In this document: positions 7,348 through 13,323 of the stretch, piece by piece
Layout of the letters: each line of letters begins with the position of its first letter
Position numbering within the stretch: position 1 is the stretch's first letter
Assembly (NCBI GenBank): GCA_035550735.1
Contig: DASZOM010000018.1
Span: forward strand, 1-14,004
Source: JANQRA01 sp035550735
GTDB taxonomy: Bacteria > Actinomycetota > Acidimicrobiia > Spongiisociales > ZC4RG35
Length of the DNA stretch: 14,004 bases
Reading direction: 5' to 3'
Notes under the pieces: generated by a model
What the model saw: only the letters and a program-made list of their open reading frames with translations
Database searches by the model: none
Told to the model about the DNA's origin: nothing
Position numbers and translations under genes: made by a program

Positions 7348-7761
7348 GTGAAGCTGATCAATCTCGATCACGTCGCCATCGCCGTCGAGGACCTCGACTC
7401 CGCCGTCGAGGGCTATCGCAACAGGTATCGGGTGGAACCGATCTATCGGGAGGTGGTGGAGACCCAGGGTGTCGAGGAGGCGATGATCCCGGTCGGGGGG
7501 TCGTTCATCCAGCTACTCCAACCGCTGGCGCCTGAAACCCCGGTGGGTCGTTTCTTGTCCAAGAAGGGTGAGGGCTTGCATCACATCGCCTACGCAGTGG
7601 TTTCCATCGAGGCCGCTCTCGAGCATCTGGTCGCCCAGGGCGCACGTCTCGTCGACGCCGAGCCACGTCCCGGAGGGCGAGGGACACGGATCGCCTTCGT
7701 CCACCCGGCCGACCTCGGCGGGACGCTGACCGAGCTGGTGGAGCTTTCGCGTGACCGGTGA
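7348..7761 (+). CDS. mce: Methylmalonyl-CoA epimerase
   Basis: This enzyme interconverts (R)- and (S)-methylmalonyl-CoA, linking propionyl-CoA carboxylase to methylmalonyl-CoA mutase. The 137-aa product is a vicinal-oxygen-chelate (glyoxalase-fold) protein with two beta-alpha-beta-beta-beta halves. The metal ligand set of the family is present: His8 in LDHVAIAV, Gln55 in FIQLLQP, His79 in GLHHIAY and Glu129 in TLTELVE. Glu44 in GVEEAMIPVG corresponds to the catalytic glutamate. The GTG at 7348 gives the canonical N-terminus KLINLDHVAIAV; upstream in-frame GTGs would add residues spanning the promoter. The next gene starts inside its 3' end with an 11-bp overlap. No mutase gene is in the window. 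Confidence 0.94.
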   Translation: MKLINLDHVAIAVEDLDSAVEGYRNRYRVEPIYREVVETQGVEEAMIPVGGSFIQLLQPLAPETPVGRFLSKKGEGLHHIAYAVVSIEAALEHLVAQGARLVDAEPRPGGRGTRIAFVHPADLGGTLTELVELSRDR

Positions 7762-7951
7762 CATCGAGATCAAGGGTGGTGCCGACGAGTTCGAGGCGAC
7801 GGTGATCGCCGTCGTAATCGATCGGATCAACCAGGAGGAGCAGGCGGCGCGTCAGGGGAGAGGGCGGGCCCATCCCGGGCTCCCCGCCTGGGTCCGGGCC
7901 CTCCAGCCGGAAGACAACCCCCTCCCGCGGGACCTGCTGCGACCTGAGTAG
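7751..7951 (+). CDS. Small protein resembling acyl-CoA carboxylase epsilon subunit
   Basis: This 66-aa ORF begins at a GTG overlapping the epimerase gene by 11 bp, with GGTGGAG (7737-7743) 7 nt upstream as a good ribosome binding site. The product starts with a strand-like DIEIKGGADEFE, continues with a helix ATVIAVVIDRINQEEQAARQGR, and ends in a Trp- and Pro-containing tail (LPAWVRALQPEDNPLPRDLL). That layout (short N-terminal strand, one long helix, basic linker, Trp near the end) matches the small epsilon subunits that assemble acetyl/propionyl-CoA carboxylase in actinobacteria. Coupling to methylmalonyl-CoA epimerase fits propionyl-CoA carboxylation. The family is poorly conserved and no carboxylase alpha or beta gene is present here, so the function is inferred. 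That it is a real gene is more certain. Confidence 0.6.
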   Translation: MTGDIEIKGGADEFEATVIAVVIDRINQEEQAARQGRGRAHPGLPAWVRALQPEDNPLPRDLLRPE

Positions 7952-7959
7952 CGAATGTT

Positions 7960-7994
7960 GTGCATGCGGTTACCTCACGGGTACGCGTTTGCAC
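7960..7994 (+). repeat. 35-bp imperfect palindrome, copy 1
   Basis: The arms are GTGCATGCGGTTACC and GGTACGCGTTTGCAC around the 5-nt centre TCACG. Eleven of 15 arm positions pair by Watson-Crick rules and one more pairs as G-U in a plus-strand RNA. It is 30/35 identical to copy 2, which starts 59 bp later; three of the five differences are in the centre. Confidence 0.75.
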
Positions 7995-8018
7995 ATCCGA
8001 TCGCCAACTTGTTCGATC

Positions 8019-8053
8019 GTGCAGGCGGTTACCCCTCTGGTACTCGTTTGCAC
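8019..8053 (+). repeat. 35-bp imperfect palindrome, copy 2
   Basis: The arms are GTGCAGGCGGTTACC and GGTACTCGTTTGCAC around the centre CCTCT. Eleven of 15 positions pair by Watson-Crick rules. In a plus-strand RNA three further positions become G-U pairs, leaving one mismatch, so the hairpin would be clearly better in plus-strand RNA than in minus-strand RNA. It ends 11 bp before the murJ stop codon. Confidence 0.75.
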
Positions 8054-8064
8054 AACATCTCTCG

Positions 8065-9591
8065 TCATCGGGTCAGGACCTCTCTCATCTCCGGGGAGCG
8101 GAGCAGGCGGGAGACGGCGAGGAAGGCGGCGAGGGTGGTCAACCCGCCCAGGAGACCCGCGCCCAACCCGGCCCACACGGTGAGATCGCCACCGTCGATC
8201 ATGGCGTCGACGACCAGCCAGCCGAGCCCGCCGGCGACCGCCGCCGAGATCATCGACCGCCCGAAGACCGGTGCGAGCCGGCGTACCGGCTCCCAGCCCG
8301 AGTCTCTACCCCAGGCGGCGAGCAGGCCGAGGGAGTAGCCGATCATGACGAGGGTCGACGCCAGGGCGAATCCCTCCACACCCATGAGCTGGTAGAGACC
8401 CAGCCAGAGGGGGACCGCCGCCAACGTGAAAAGGGACCCGATCAGCACCGGGGTCCACATCTTGCGCTTGGCATAGAAGTGGCGGGCGAGCAGCTGGTGC
8501 ATCCCCCACGCGGGTATCGAGAAGGCGTAGATGACGAGGAGGCCCGCCACCAGCTCGGCGTCCCCGGAGCCGAACGCACCGTACTGGTAGACCAGCCTGA
8601 CCAGGGGACGGGCAACCACGACGAGACCGGCGGTGGCAAGGGCGGCGACGAAAACCGTCTTGCGCGCCGCCCGCCCCGTCGTCTCGATCAGTTCCTCGTC
8701 GGCCCCACTGGCGAAGAGACCGGCGAGGAACGGGAAAGCCGCCACCCCGGCGGCCTGCGCGATCACCCCGACCGGGACCATGTTGAGCCTCCGGGCATAG
8801 TTCAGGGCGGCGGTCATACCCGGATCGACCTGTCCGAACAGACGCACGAACTGCTCGTCCAGCACCGCCACCGACTGGCCGACCATGAGTGGGAGCGCCA
8901 GGACCAGGTACTCCCTCACCGTCGACCCATCCCCACCCGCGGCGAACCATGTCCCGCTCCGGCGGGCACCGAGCCACTGCAGGGCGAAGTTGCCCGTTGC
9001 CGCTCCCGCCACGGCGCCGATCAGGAAGGACTCGGGTGACGGGTCGCCCATGGCCCACCCCACCAACCCGCCCCCGATGATTCCCAGGTTGTAGACGATG
9101 GGGGCGAGGGCGGGGAGCACGAACCGTTTGTGGGTGTACTGCACCGCCATCAGCAATGCCCCGAGGACCAAGAAGACCTGCGCCGGGAGCACGATCCGGG
9201 TCAGCGTCACCAGGCGGGCCGTGTCCTCCACCCCGGGGAAGACCAGGTCGACCAGCGGTCCGGCGAGAAGCCACATCACGACGGTGAGCCCGACGATGAC
9301 GAACGCGACGAATCGGAAGACAGAGGTGAACGCCCTGCTCGCCGAATCGGGGTCGCCGCGCTCGAGATGCCGGCTGAGGATGGGCACCAATGTGATGGTG
9401 AGATAGGCACCGGCGAGCAGGTAATTGAGGAAATCGGGGATCAGGAACGCCTGGACGTACAGGTCCGCCTCCAGGGATCGGCCGAAGAGGAAGGCGATCA
9501 GCGCATCGCGGCCCAGACCGAGGATCCGGGAGACGAGGACGCTCGCTGCGATGACCGCCGCCGCCGTCCTCATCCTGATCGGGCTGCTCAT
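8065..9591 (-). CDS. murJ: Lipid II flippase MurJ
   Basis: MurJ moves lipid-linked peptidoglycan precursor across the cytoplasmic membrane. The 508-aa product is a polytopic membrane protein of the MATE-like/MOP exporter superfamily with roughly 13-14 hydrophobic segments. The first segment carries the family signature SRILGLGRDALIAFLFG (21-37), with Arg22 and Arg28 matching functionally important arginines of E. coli MurJ, followed by ADLYVQAFLIPDFLNYLLAGAYLTITLVPIL (42-72). The length is that of the core transporter, without the large cytoplasmic kinase-like and extracellular extension found in mycobacterial MviN. The ATG at 9591 overlaps the stop of the upstream PHP gene as ATGA, so the two are probably co-translated. 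It ends facing the repeat block at 7956-8057. Confidence 0.93.
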   Translation of the reverse strand: MSSPIRMRTAAAVIAASVLVSRILGLGRDALIAFLFGRSLEADLYVQAFLIPDFLNYLLAGAYLTITLVPILSRHLERGDPDSASRAFTSVFRFVAFVIVGLTVVMWLLAGPLVDLVFPGVEDTARLVTLTRIVLPAQVFLVLGALLMAVQYTHKRFVLPALAPIVYNLGIIGGGLVGWAMGDPSPESFLIGAVAGAATGNFALQWLGARRSGTWFAAGGDGSTVREYLVLALPLMVGQSVAVLDEQFVRLFGQVDPGMTAALNYARRLNMVPVGVIAQAAGVAAFPFLAGLFASGADEELIETTGRAARKTVFVAALATAGLVVVARPLVRLVYQYGAFGSGDAELVAGLLVIYAFSIPAWGMHQLLARHFYAKRKMWTPVLIGSLFTLAAVPLWLGLYQLMGVEGFALASTLVMIGYSLGLLAAWGRDSGWEPVRRLAPVFGRSMISAAVAGGLGWLVVDAMIDGGDLTVWAGLGAGLLGGLTTLAAFLAVSRLLRSPEMREVLTR

Positions 9592-10436
9592 GGAGATCCG
9601 GCCCGCAACCGAAGCTCCTCCATGAGACCGGCGAGGACGGCGAGGTCGCCGAAGCCACTTCCCAGACTCAACCCGGGCTTGTAGGTGCCGTGGTAGTCGC
9701 TGCCGCCGGACGGGACGAGGTCGAAGCGGCGCGCCAGGTCGGCGTATCCCTCACGCTCGTGCCGTCGGTAGGAGCCGTACCACGCCTCCAGCCCGACCAG
9801 ACCTGCCCCTCTCAGCCGGCCCAGCAGAGCCGCCATCTCCGGAGCGGTGGTTATCCCGAGGGTGTGGGGATGGGAGAGCACGGGCACGGCTCCAGATTCT
9901 CGCGCCAGGGTGGTCGCCTCCTCGGGAGCGAGACGGTCCCGCTCTGCGTAGGCGGGCCGGCCTTGGCCCAACCACAACTCGAATGCAGTTTGGATGTCGG
10001 GGACGTAGCCGCGTCGCATCAACACCGCAGCGATGTGGGGACGGCCAACGCTGCCGCCACCCGCCACCTCTTCCACCTCCTCGAGGGTCAGCTCCATCCC
10101 GGCTGCGTTGAGACGGCTGACGATCTCCGAATTGCGAGCGGTGCGTCCCGATTGGAGCCCGGCCAGCCGGTCCTGCAGAGGTCCGGGGCCTGGCTCCAGC
10201 CAGAGGACGACGAGATGCATCGCCCCTCCCTGATATGCGAGGGAGAGCTCGACTCCGGGGATCAGCTCGAGTCCGCTCCCTCGGGCCGCCTCGAATGCCT
10301 CGGGCAAACCTTCCTGGGTGTCGTGGTCGGTGAGGGCGATGGCGCCGAGCCCGGCCTCCAGCGCCAGTGCGACGAGCTGGGCCGGAGAGTCGGAGCCGTC
10401 GGATGCGGTGGAGTGGGTATGGAGGTCGACGATCAT
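9588..10436 (-). CDS. PHP-domain metal-dependent phosphoesterase (TrpH/YciV-like)
   Basis: This 282-aa protein belongs to the polymerase-and-histidinol-phosphatase superfamily, trinuclear metal hydrolases. Members close in layout include TrpH/YciV-type enzymes acting on 3',5'-nucleotide bisphosphates and RNA 5' ends. The metal ligands are all visible: DLHTHS (His6, His8), Asp13, TDHDT (Asp37, His38, Asp39), GVE (Glu63), His74, SHPH (His189, His191) and GGSDYHG (Asp247, His249). GRPHIA at 132-137 marks the insertion typical of the YciV type. The ATG at 10436 gives the family N-terminus MIVDLHTHS directly. It sits 32 bp after the cyclophilin-like gene and overlaps murJ by 4 bp, so it is probably the middle gene of a three-gene operon. 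The substrate is inferred from family only. Confidence 0.9.
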   Translation of the reverse strand: MIVDLHTHSTASDGSDSPAQLVALALEAGLGAIALTDHDTQEGLPEAFEAARGSGLELIPGVELSLAYQGGAMHLVVLWLEPGPGPLQDRLAGLQSGRTARNSEIVSRLNAAGMELTLEEVEEVAGGGSVGRPHIAAVLMRRGYVPDIQTAFELWLGQGRPAYAERDRLAPEEATTLARESGAVPVLSHPHTLGITTAPEMAALLGRLRGAGLVGLEAWYGSYRRHEREGYADLARRFDLVPSGGSDYHGTYKPGLSLGSGFGDLAVLAGLMEELRLRAGSP

Positions 10437-10468
10437 CGGGCTCTGGCCGATGATGCCTCAGCGGTGGG

Positions 10469-11254
10469 TCAAGAACCGGCCACGTCGATGGTGACCGTCT
10501 CGATGTACACGGTCTCCAGGGGCAGGCTCTCCTCGACCGTCCCGGGGGCGGTAGCGGTCTCGATCTCCCTCATGGCGTCGATCGCCTCCTGGCCCGAGGT
10601 GATCGTGCCCAGCACGTTGAACTGGTTGGTGAGGAAGCGTCCGTCGTCGCCGATCACGATCCTGAAGATGGATCCGGTGCTGCGCGACCCCCTGTTGGCC
10701 ATCAGGACCACACCCTCCTCGTACACGAAGTCTTCCTCGGGGAACTCGTCGGGGAGCAGGTATCCGGGGCCCCCGGTGGCGTTGGCTGCGAGATCACCCG
10801 CCTCGATGACGAAGTTGTCCGTGATCCGATAGATCACCTGGCCGTCGTAGTAGCCCTCCCGGGCCAGGAAGACGAAGGAGTTGACGGTGGCGGGTGCCCC
10901 CTCCGTGTTGAGGTCGATGACGATGTCGCCACACGAGGTGGCGATGGTCGCGGTGACCGTGTCCGATTCGGCGATCCCCTGGTCCTCGGGCCCATCGAAG
11001 GACATCACCGTTTGCGGCGGAGGTGCTTCGGCGCCACACGCGGTGGGCTGTTCGCGGAACTCCGCGTAGGAGGCGGGAAGGTCCGCAGTGTCGCCTTCGA
11101 ACAGCCCGCTCAGAGCGAATATGCCGACGACGACAAGGCCAAAGACCAGTGCGGTGATGAGACGCCGGCCCAGCTCGCGTCGGGCCTCGTGCTTGCGCTC
11201 CGCCTCCCTCTTGGCGGCGCGTTGCTCCTTCTGACGCTGGCGGCGATCCGACAT
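10469..11254 (-). CDS. Membrane-anchored cyclophilin-type peptidyl-prolyl isomerase, atypical active site
   Basis: The 261-aa product has a highly charged N-terminus (1-31), one hydrophobic segment at about 32-50 acting as a signal anchor, a linker, and an extracytoplasmic cyclophilin domain from about residue 98. Domain landmarks are TSCGDIVIDLNTEGAPATVNSFVFLAREGYYDG (106-138), YRITDNFVIEAGD (142-154), GGPGYLLPDEF and MANRGSRSTGSIFRI (185-199). By alignment from memory to human CypA, Arg55 and Phe60 are kept (Arg143, Phe148), Gln63 becomes Glu151, Gln111 becomes Ile196, Phe113 becomes Arg198, Trp121 becomes Phe207 and His126 becomes Phe212. The catalytic Arg remains but the proline pocket is changed, so activity is uncertain. 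The ATG at 11254 has no clear Shine-Dalgarno; TAGAGT lies 9 nt upstream. First gene of the minus-strand group with php and murJ. Confidence 0.87.
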   Translation of the reverse strand: MSDRRQRQKEQRAAKREAERKHEARRELGRRLITALVFGLVVVGIFALSGLFEGDTADLPASYAEFREQPTACGAEAPPPQTVMSFDGPEDQGIAESDTVTATIATSCGDIVIDLNTEGAPATVNSFVFLAREGYYDGQVIYRITDNFVIEAGDLAANATGGPGYLLPDEFPEEDFVYEEGVVLMANRGSRSTGSIFRIVIGDDGRFLTNQFNVLGTITSGQEAIDAMREIETATAPGTVEESLPLETVYIETVTIDVAGS

Positions 11255-11263
11255 GGCGGAGCG

Positions 11264-11269
11264 ACTCTA
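11264..11269 (-). promoter_or_regulatory. Candidate -10 for the cyclophilin-php-murJ group
   Basis: TAGAGT on the minus strand fits TAnnnT and lies 9 nt before the ATG of the cyclophilin-like gene. No good -35 is seen. It is within the 84-bp divergent gap (11255-11338) shared with the aspartokinase gene. Confidence 0.35.
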
Positions 11270-11325
11270 GGGGAACCTCGGGCCCAATCCCGGGGCCGGT
11301 GTTCGTATTCGGGGCGGCAAGGCTC

Positions 11326-11331
11326 CAAACT
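11326..11331 (+). promoter_or_regulatory. Weak candidate -10 for aspartokinase
   Basis: CAAACT stands 7 nt before the ATG at 11339, with TTCGTA about 18 bp upstream. The hexamer is a poor match. It is listed because the spacing equals that at the thiolase, epimerase and ybaB starts and because no Shine-Dalgarno precedes this ATG. Confidence 0.22.
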
Positions 11332-11338
11332 GTGGGTG

Positions 11339-12319
11339 ATGTCGATCGTTGTCCAGAAGTACGGCGGCACCTCGGTAGCCGACCCCTCACGCATCGCCGC
11401 CGTCGCCGACCGTGTCGTCCGAACCCGGGGTGAGGGACACGACCTCGTCGTGGTGGTGTCCGCCATGGGCCAGACCACGGACACCCTCCTCGGCCTGGCA
11501 GCCGAGGTGACGGACAACCCGCATCCGAGGGAGATGGACATGCTGCTCACCGCAGGTGAGCGCATCTCGATGGCCCTCCTCGCCATGGCCCTCAACGATC
11601 GGAATGTCCCCGCGGTCAGCTACACCGGCTCCCAGGCGGGGATCCTCACCGACAACGCACACGGCGGAGCACGAATCACCCGGATCACCGGGGAGCGGGT
11701 ACGGGACTCGATCGAAGGGGGCAAGGTGGTGATCGTGGCTGGGTTCCAGGGAGTCGACCCTGATTCGAGGGAGGTGACCACCCTGGGTCGGGGGGGATCC
11801 GACACCACCGCCGTCGCCCTCGCCGCCACCCTCGAGGCGAGCTCTTGCGAGATCCTCACCGACGTGGACGGCGTCTTCACCGCCGACCCCCGTCTCGTCC
11901 CGCAGGCCCGGCTCCTCGACGAGGTCGGCTACGACCAGATGCATGCACTGGCGACCGCCGGCGCCGGCGTGCTCATGCCCCACTCCGTCGAATTCGCCCG
12001 GGAGCATCGGGTGCCGGTGCATGTCAGGTCGTCGTTCCATGACGGAGAGGGCACCTGGGTGCGGGACGGTGCTGTCTCGAGGGGTTTCGTCGGCCTGGCT
12101 CACAGGGTCGAGGGCGATCTGGCCGTGATCACCGTGGTCGGGGACGAGGCGGCGTCGGGCGTCGATCAGCTGATGGCGACTCTTGCCGAGCCGGGGCTGA
12201 CCGCAAGTCACGCAGGAACCGACGAGCTCTCCGTTTCCCTTCAGGTCCCAGCGGAACAAATCGAGGAGGCGCTTCGGTTCCTCCATGAGCGTCTCTTCCA
12301 AGTGGAGGTCTCACCATGA
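11339..12319 (+). CDS. lysC: Aspartokinase, short form with a single ACT region
   Basis: Aspartokinase phosphorylates aspartate, the first step toward lysine/diaminopimelate, threonine and methionine. The kinase domain (about 1-240) is complete: VVQKYGGTSV (4-13), SAMGQTTD (41-48), EMDMLLTAGERIS (65-77), GFQGVD (135-140), LGRGGSDTTAVALA (149-162), LTDVDGVFTADPR (173-185) and HVRSSF (228-233). After it comes only about 85 residues (GLAHRVEGDLAVITVVGD, then LSVSLQVPAEQIEEALRFLHERLF). In C. glutamicum LysC (about 421 aa) two ACT domains follow; here the tail resembles the beginning of ACT1 joined to ACT2, so the protein is 326 aa, roughly 85-90 residues shorter. The ATG at 11339 gives the standard N-terminus; a GTG one codon earlier is possible. 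The ATGA overlap with asd suggests the shortened 3' end is genuine and not an assembly break. Confidence 0.93.
   Translation: MSIVVQKYGGTSVADPSRIAAVADRVVRTRGEGHDLVVVVSAMGQTTDTLLGLAAEVTDNPHPREMDMLLTAGERISMALLAMALNDRNVPAVSYTGSQAGILTDNAHGGARITRITGERVRDSIEGGKVVIVAGFQGVDPDSREVTTLGRGGSDTTAVALAATLEASSCEILTDVDGVFTADPRLVPQARLLDEVGYDQMHALATAGAGVLMPHSVEFAREHRVPVHVRSSFHDGEGTWVRDGAVSRGFVGLAHRVEGDLAVITVVGDEAASGVDQLMATLAEPGLTASHAGTDELSVSLQVPAEQIEEALRFLHERLFQVEVSP
12304..12309 (+). promoter_or_regulatory. Shine-Dalgarno of asd inside lysC
   Basis: GGAGGT lies 6 nt before the asd ATG and within the last codons of lysC. It is a strong ribosome binding site and supports the ATG at 12316 and coupled translation of the two enzymes. 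Confidence 0.7.
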
Positions 12320-13323
12320 CGACGGTGGCGGTGGTCGGCGCGACCGGGGCGGTCGGCCGCACGATGATCTCGATACTGGCGGAACGTGAGTTCCCCGCCG
12401 ACAAGCTTCGGCTCGCCGCCTCCTCGCGGTCGGCAGGCAAGGTCGTGGACACCGGGTTCGGGGACGTCGAAGTCGAGGACCTCTCCACCTTGAACCCGGC
12501 CGGCATAGACGTCGCCCTGTTCTCCGCCGGCGGTGACCGGTCCCGGGAGCACGCACCCCGGTTTGCCGAAGCGGGCGCGGTGGTGATCGACAACTCATCG
12601 GCATTTCGGATGGACCCGAAAGTCCCGCTTGTCGTCGCCGGGGTCAACGACCGGGCTGCACATGCCAATTCGGGGATCATCGCCAACCCCAACTGCACGA
12701 CGATGACACTGATGGTGGCCGCCGGGCCGCTGCACGAGGCCGCCGGGCTCCGGTCGGTGGTGGCGACGTCCTATCAGTCGGTGTCGGGCTCCGGCCAGCA
12801 GGGCGTCGACGAGCTCCTCGCTCAGAGGGATCCGCTCGGCTCCGACGTGGAGGCGCTGATGACCGGCGGGTGGGTCGACCCGGGCCCGCGGTTGTACGAG
12901 AGGCCGATCGCCTACAACGTCCTCGCTCTCGCCGGCAACAAGCTGGAGGGCGGCTACACGGACGAGGAGATGAAGCTGGTCAACGAGTCTCGCAAGATCC
13001 TCGACCACCCTTCACTCCAGGTCGAGCCGACCTGTGTGCGGGTCCCTGTGCTGGTTGGCCACAGCGTGGCCGCAACGCTGCATTTCGACCGGCCGGTGAC
13101 CGCCGACGAGGCCATGTCGATCCTCGGCTCGGCACCCGGTGTGGAGCTGTGGAAGGACCGCACACCGACGCCGCTCGACAGTGCCGGCATCGACGACGTG
13201 CTGGTCGGCCGGGTGCGGGAGACGGTTTCGACCCCGGGTGGGATCAACCTGTGGGTGGTGGGTGACAACCTGCGCAAGGGCGCGGCGTTGAACGCCGTGC
13301 AGATCGCCGAGCTCTTGATCTGA
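12316..13323 (+). CDS. asd: Aspartate-semialdehyde dehydrogenase
   Basis: Asd reduces aspartyl phosphate to aspartate semialdehyde with NADPH, the step directly after aspartokinase. The 335-aa protein has normal length. It shows the NADP-binding GATGAVG (8-14), SSRSAGK (36-42), FSAGG (69-73), DNSSAFRMD (92-100), the catalytic NPNCTT with Cys127, SYQSVSGSG (152-160), an active-site region around NKLEGGYTDEEMKLVNESRKIL, the VPVLVGHS motif bearing the conserved catalytic His, and the C-terminal WVVGDNLRKGAALNAVQIAE. It begins within the lysC stop (ATGA) behind a strong Shine-Dalgarno. Its stop codon directly abuts the stop of the convergent 101-aa gene, together forming the palindrome TGATCA. 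Confidence 0.97.
   Translation: MTTVAVVGATGAVGRTMISILAEREFPADKLRLAASSRSAGKVVDTGFGDVEVEDLSTLNPAGIDVALFSAGGDRSREHAPRFAEAGAVVIDNSSAFRMDPKVPLVVAGVNDRAAHANSGIIANPNCTTMTLMVAAGPLHEAAGLRSVVATSYQSVSGSGQQGVDELLAQRDPLGSDVEALMTGGWVDPGPRLYERPIAYNVLALAGNKLEGGYTDEEMKLVNESRKILDHPSLQVEPTCVRVPVLVGHSVAATLHFDRPVTADEAMSILGSAPGVELWKDRTPTPLDSAGIDDVLVGRVRETVSTPGGINLWVVGDNLRKGAALNAVQIAELLI

Larger units (their letters stand above)
7956..8057. repeat. Nested inverted-repeat block in a convergent gap
   Basis: The 113-bp gap between two convergent genes is almost filled by a symmetric block. Its outer ends are a perfect 9-bp inverted repeat: TGTTGTGCA at 7956-7964 and TGCACAACA at 8049-8057. Inside are two 35-bp imperfect palindromes (listed separately) separated by 24 bp, and that spacer holds two CGATCG palindromes (7998-8003 and 8014-8019) around a 10-nt loop. 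No T-tract follows, so it is not a standard intrinsic terminator, although the location suits a 3'-end structure for both transcripts. I do not recognise it as a known element. Confidence 0.75.

Noticed and set aside
7960..8053. CRISPR array
   Set aside because: Only two units with 5 mismatches and a single 24-bp spacer that contains palindromes; no cas gene.
7956..8057. Integron attC (59-base element) or dif site
   Set aside because: The 59-bp spacing is suggestive, but the RYYYAAC and GTTRRRY core sites are not met and no integrase or cassette is nearby; no dif-like or parS-like core is present either.
8306..9658. 450-codon minus-strand frame overlapping murJ in another frame
   Set aside because: Arg/Gly/Pro-rich shadow of murJ, without membrane segments or motifs.
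11281..11297. GC hairpin GGCCC...GGGCC between the cyclophilin and lysC genes
   Set aside because: A 5-bp stem in very GC-rich DNA is expected by chance, and it lies upstream of both inferred transcription starts.
11387..12301. 304-codon minus-strand frame opposite lysC
   Set aside because: Shadow of the lysC coding frame; composition is His/Gly/Glu-rich and no family is recognisable.
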